DNA from: Diadema setosum
Taxonomy: Eukaryota; Echinodermata; Echinoidea; Diadematoida; Diadematidae
Assembly (NCBI RefSeq): GCF_964275005.1
Contig: NC_092705.1
Span: 944,071-1,008,070 of the forward strand
DNA: 64,000 nucleotides
Direction: 5' to 3'
Made by a program: the position numbers and the translations under genes. How positions within the stretch are numbered: position 1 is the stretch's first letter; every line of letters starts with the position of its first letter. Below, piece by piece: positions 62,695 to 64,000 of this stretch. Under the pieces are notes generated by a model. That model saw only the letters and a program-made list of their open reading frames with translations. It made no database searches and was not told the origin of the DNA.

Positions 62695-62787
62695 TTAACC
62701 CGTTGAGAACGAGTCCCGAGTATACTCGGGCAAGCCTCTATTGGAAATGCGTGTTGTAGCAAAATCAAAACGTCCTCAACGGGTTAA
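62695..62787. mobile_element. 93-bp TTAA-bounded element, family G, copy 3
   Basis: TTAACCCGTTGAGAACGAGT to CGTCCTCAACGGGTTAA. The central CCCGAGTATACTCGGG is a perfect 16-base palindrome. 93 bp including both TTAA, and the cleanest of the three copies. Confidence 0.9.
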
Positions 62788-63732
62788 CCAACCTTGGCTA
62801 TCCATGGCTATTCTTGTACATCACAGTTCAGTCATGTGCTGCTAGAAGACTAAAAAACTCAACATGTAAATCATCAGGCGACTGTAAGTTTGTGAATTAT
62901 TTCTAGCACAGCCACAAATATGCACACTGTGCACATTGTCAATGTCTTCCATTTTATATGAATGCAATCAACTGGGTAGGGCTTACCAGGTGCAAGTACG
63001 CAATCTTTGGAAAATGGTAATTCTTAGCGAATGTGCCTAGAGAGTTATGAGAATTTTGATAATTTTATTTACATATGGAATTATTGCTGCAGGTCGGTCG
63101 GTAATCCTAACATTAAAACTTTGTTACGATGTTTTAGGTCCATCTTTTTTATTGTCTACCATATGGACATACACGTATGTTTTTTGTTTTGTTTTTTGTG
63201 GCAGGATCCATCTGTCCATCGATTCATGCAATTGCATATAAATTGTACAGTGTAGTTCAATTACAATATGAATTTATTTGATATCATTTATTCCAGGTGT
63301 ATGAAGTAATGGCTAATTAGCTCCCAAGATTCCTTCATCGTTGCTGCAGCTACAATATTGTAATCTACTGTTATTCACATGCAAACTCCTTTGTGAGGAA
63401 CAAGGTCTACAATGTACATACATGTATGTGATATATACGAGATTTCTTTGTCATTTCTATGTTTTATAGCAATTTTGTGCAATTTCACCTAACAAAACTG
63501 CCCCTGTTGTGAGTGTCTTGAAATGATAAAATTTGAATGTTGATGAAAAAGAGAAGTGACTATACACTTATCTTCCTATACAAAGTGCACAAACTCCTTG
63601 GAACCTGTGAGGTCATTTGTTTTTTATGATGTTTGTGGAGTCTGAAATGCATGTAATCCAAATAGTGTTCAAAGGAACTTTGAAATTTGGTGCAAAATTA
63701 GTTACTGTTTATGAGAGTTTGTTATGTCATTA
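62788..63732. other. Intergenic sequence, no gene seen
   Basis: AT-rich. Short overlapping frames at 63031-63255 show no motif. Confidence 0.5.
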
Positions 63733-63919
63733 CAGTGGAATCCTGTTATCACAAGAGTCCTCGGGACTGGCAGTTTTCTTTTGATGTATCGAAATTTTGT
63801 TATAACTGAACAAATAAACAATAGAAATAAATAGAAAGGATAATATTGTGGCCTGAATTTTTACTTCATTGTAACTGCAATTTTGTTTTAACTGTGTTCA
63901 TTATAATGGGAATGCACTG
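63733..63919. mobile_element. pogo/Tigger-like MITE, family E, copy 5
   Basis: TA-flanked on both sides, 187 bp. CAGTGGAATCCTGTTATCAC on the left and ATTATAATGGGAATGCACTG on the right; GTCCTCGGGACTGGCAGTTT and GCCTGAATTTTTACTTC inside as in the other copies. Confidence 0.85.
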
Positions 63920-64000
63920 TATATTTGTAAGGAAATTTCTCTGTACACTGTACATGTACATGCGTAACGATGATATAGTGTAATATTGTCATTGACTAGA

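Overview
This is a stretch of an animal nuclear genome. It has two multi-exon genes with GT-AG introns and is dense in short inverted-repeat transposons, tRNA-type SINEs and microsatellites. The proteins are clearly bilaterian. The repeat load, with SINEs and one LINE ending in ATT-type tails and hundreds of bases of palindromic MITE-like elements, suggests a marine invertebrate deuterostome, most likely an echinoderm such as a sea urchin. That assignment is inference. No LTR element, Polinton or other virus-like fossil was recognised.

Layout. Positions 1-22078 hold no recognisable gene. They contain MITE-like inverted repeats, two SINEs, a roughly 560-bp tandem array (11072-12850), a run of otherwise plain sequence (6877-11071) and the probable 3' UTR of the next gene. 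Positions 22079-48152 on the minus strand carry a complete RSF1 (remodeling and spacing factor 1) gene. Fourteen coding exons join in frame to a 1,699-residue chromatin-remodelling protein, and every exon joint has a consensus donor and acceptor. Positions 48153-53094 are the shared upstream region between two divergently transcribed genes. Positions 53095-61336 on the plus strand carry a complete agmatinase-family gene (AGMAT-like). Seven coding exons give a 368-residue mitochondrial ureohydrolase with all six manganese ligands. Positions 61337-64000 are downstream sequence with more repeats.

The two genes are not functionally linked in any obvious way. RSF1 is a nuclear ISWI-partner histone chaperone, and the agmatinase relative is a metabolic enzyme. 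The more unusual content is in the repeats. At least a dozen families form long hairpins. Seven cases of one family inserted inside another give a consistent order of activity. One element carries four evenly spaced perfect RFX-type X-boxes. Three copies of a 93-bp TTAA-bounded element have identical length. RSF1 itself carries a 7-residue tandem repeat built almost entirely of SUMO-consensus tetrapeptides.
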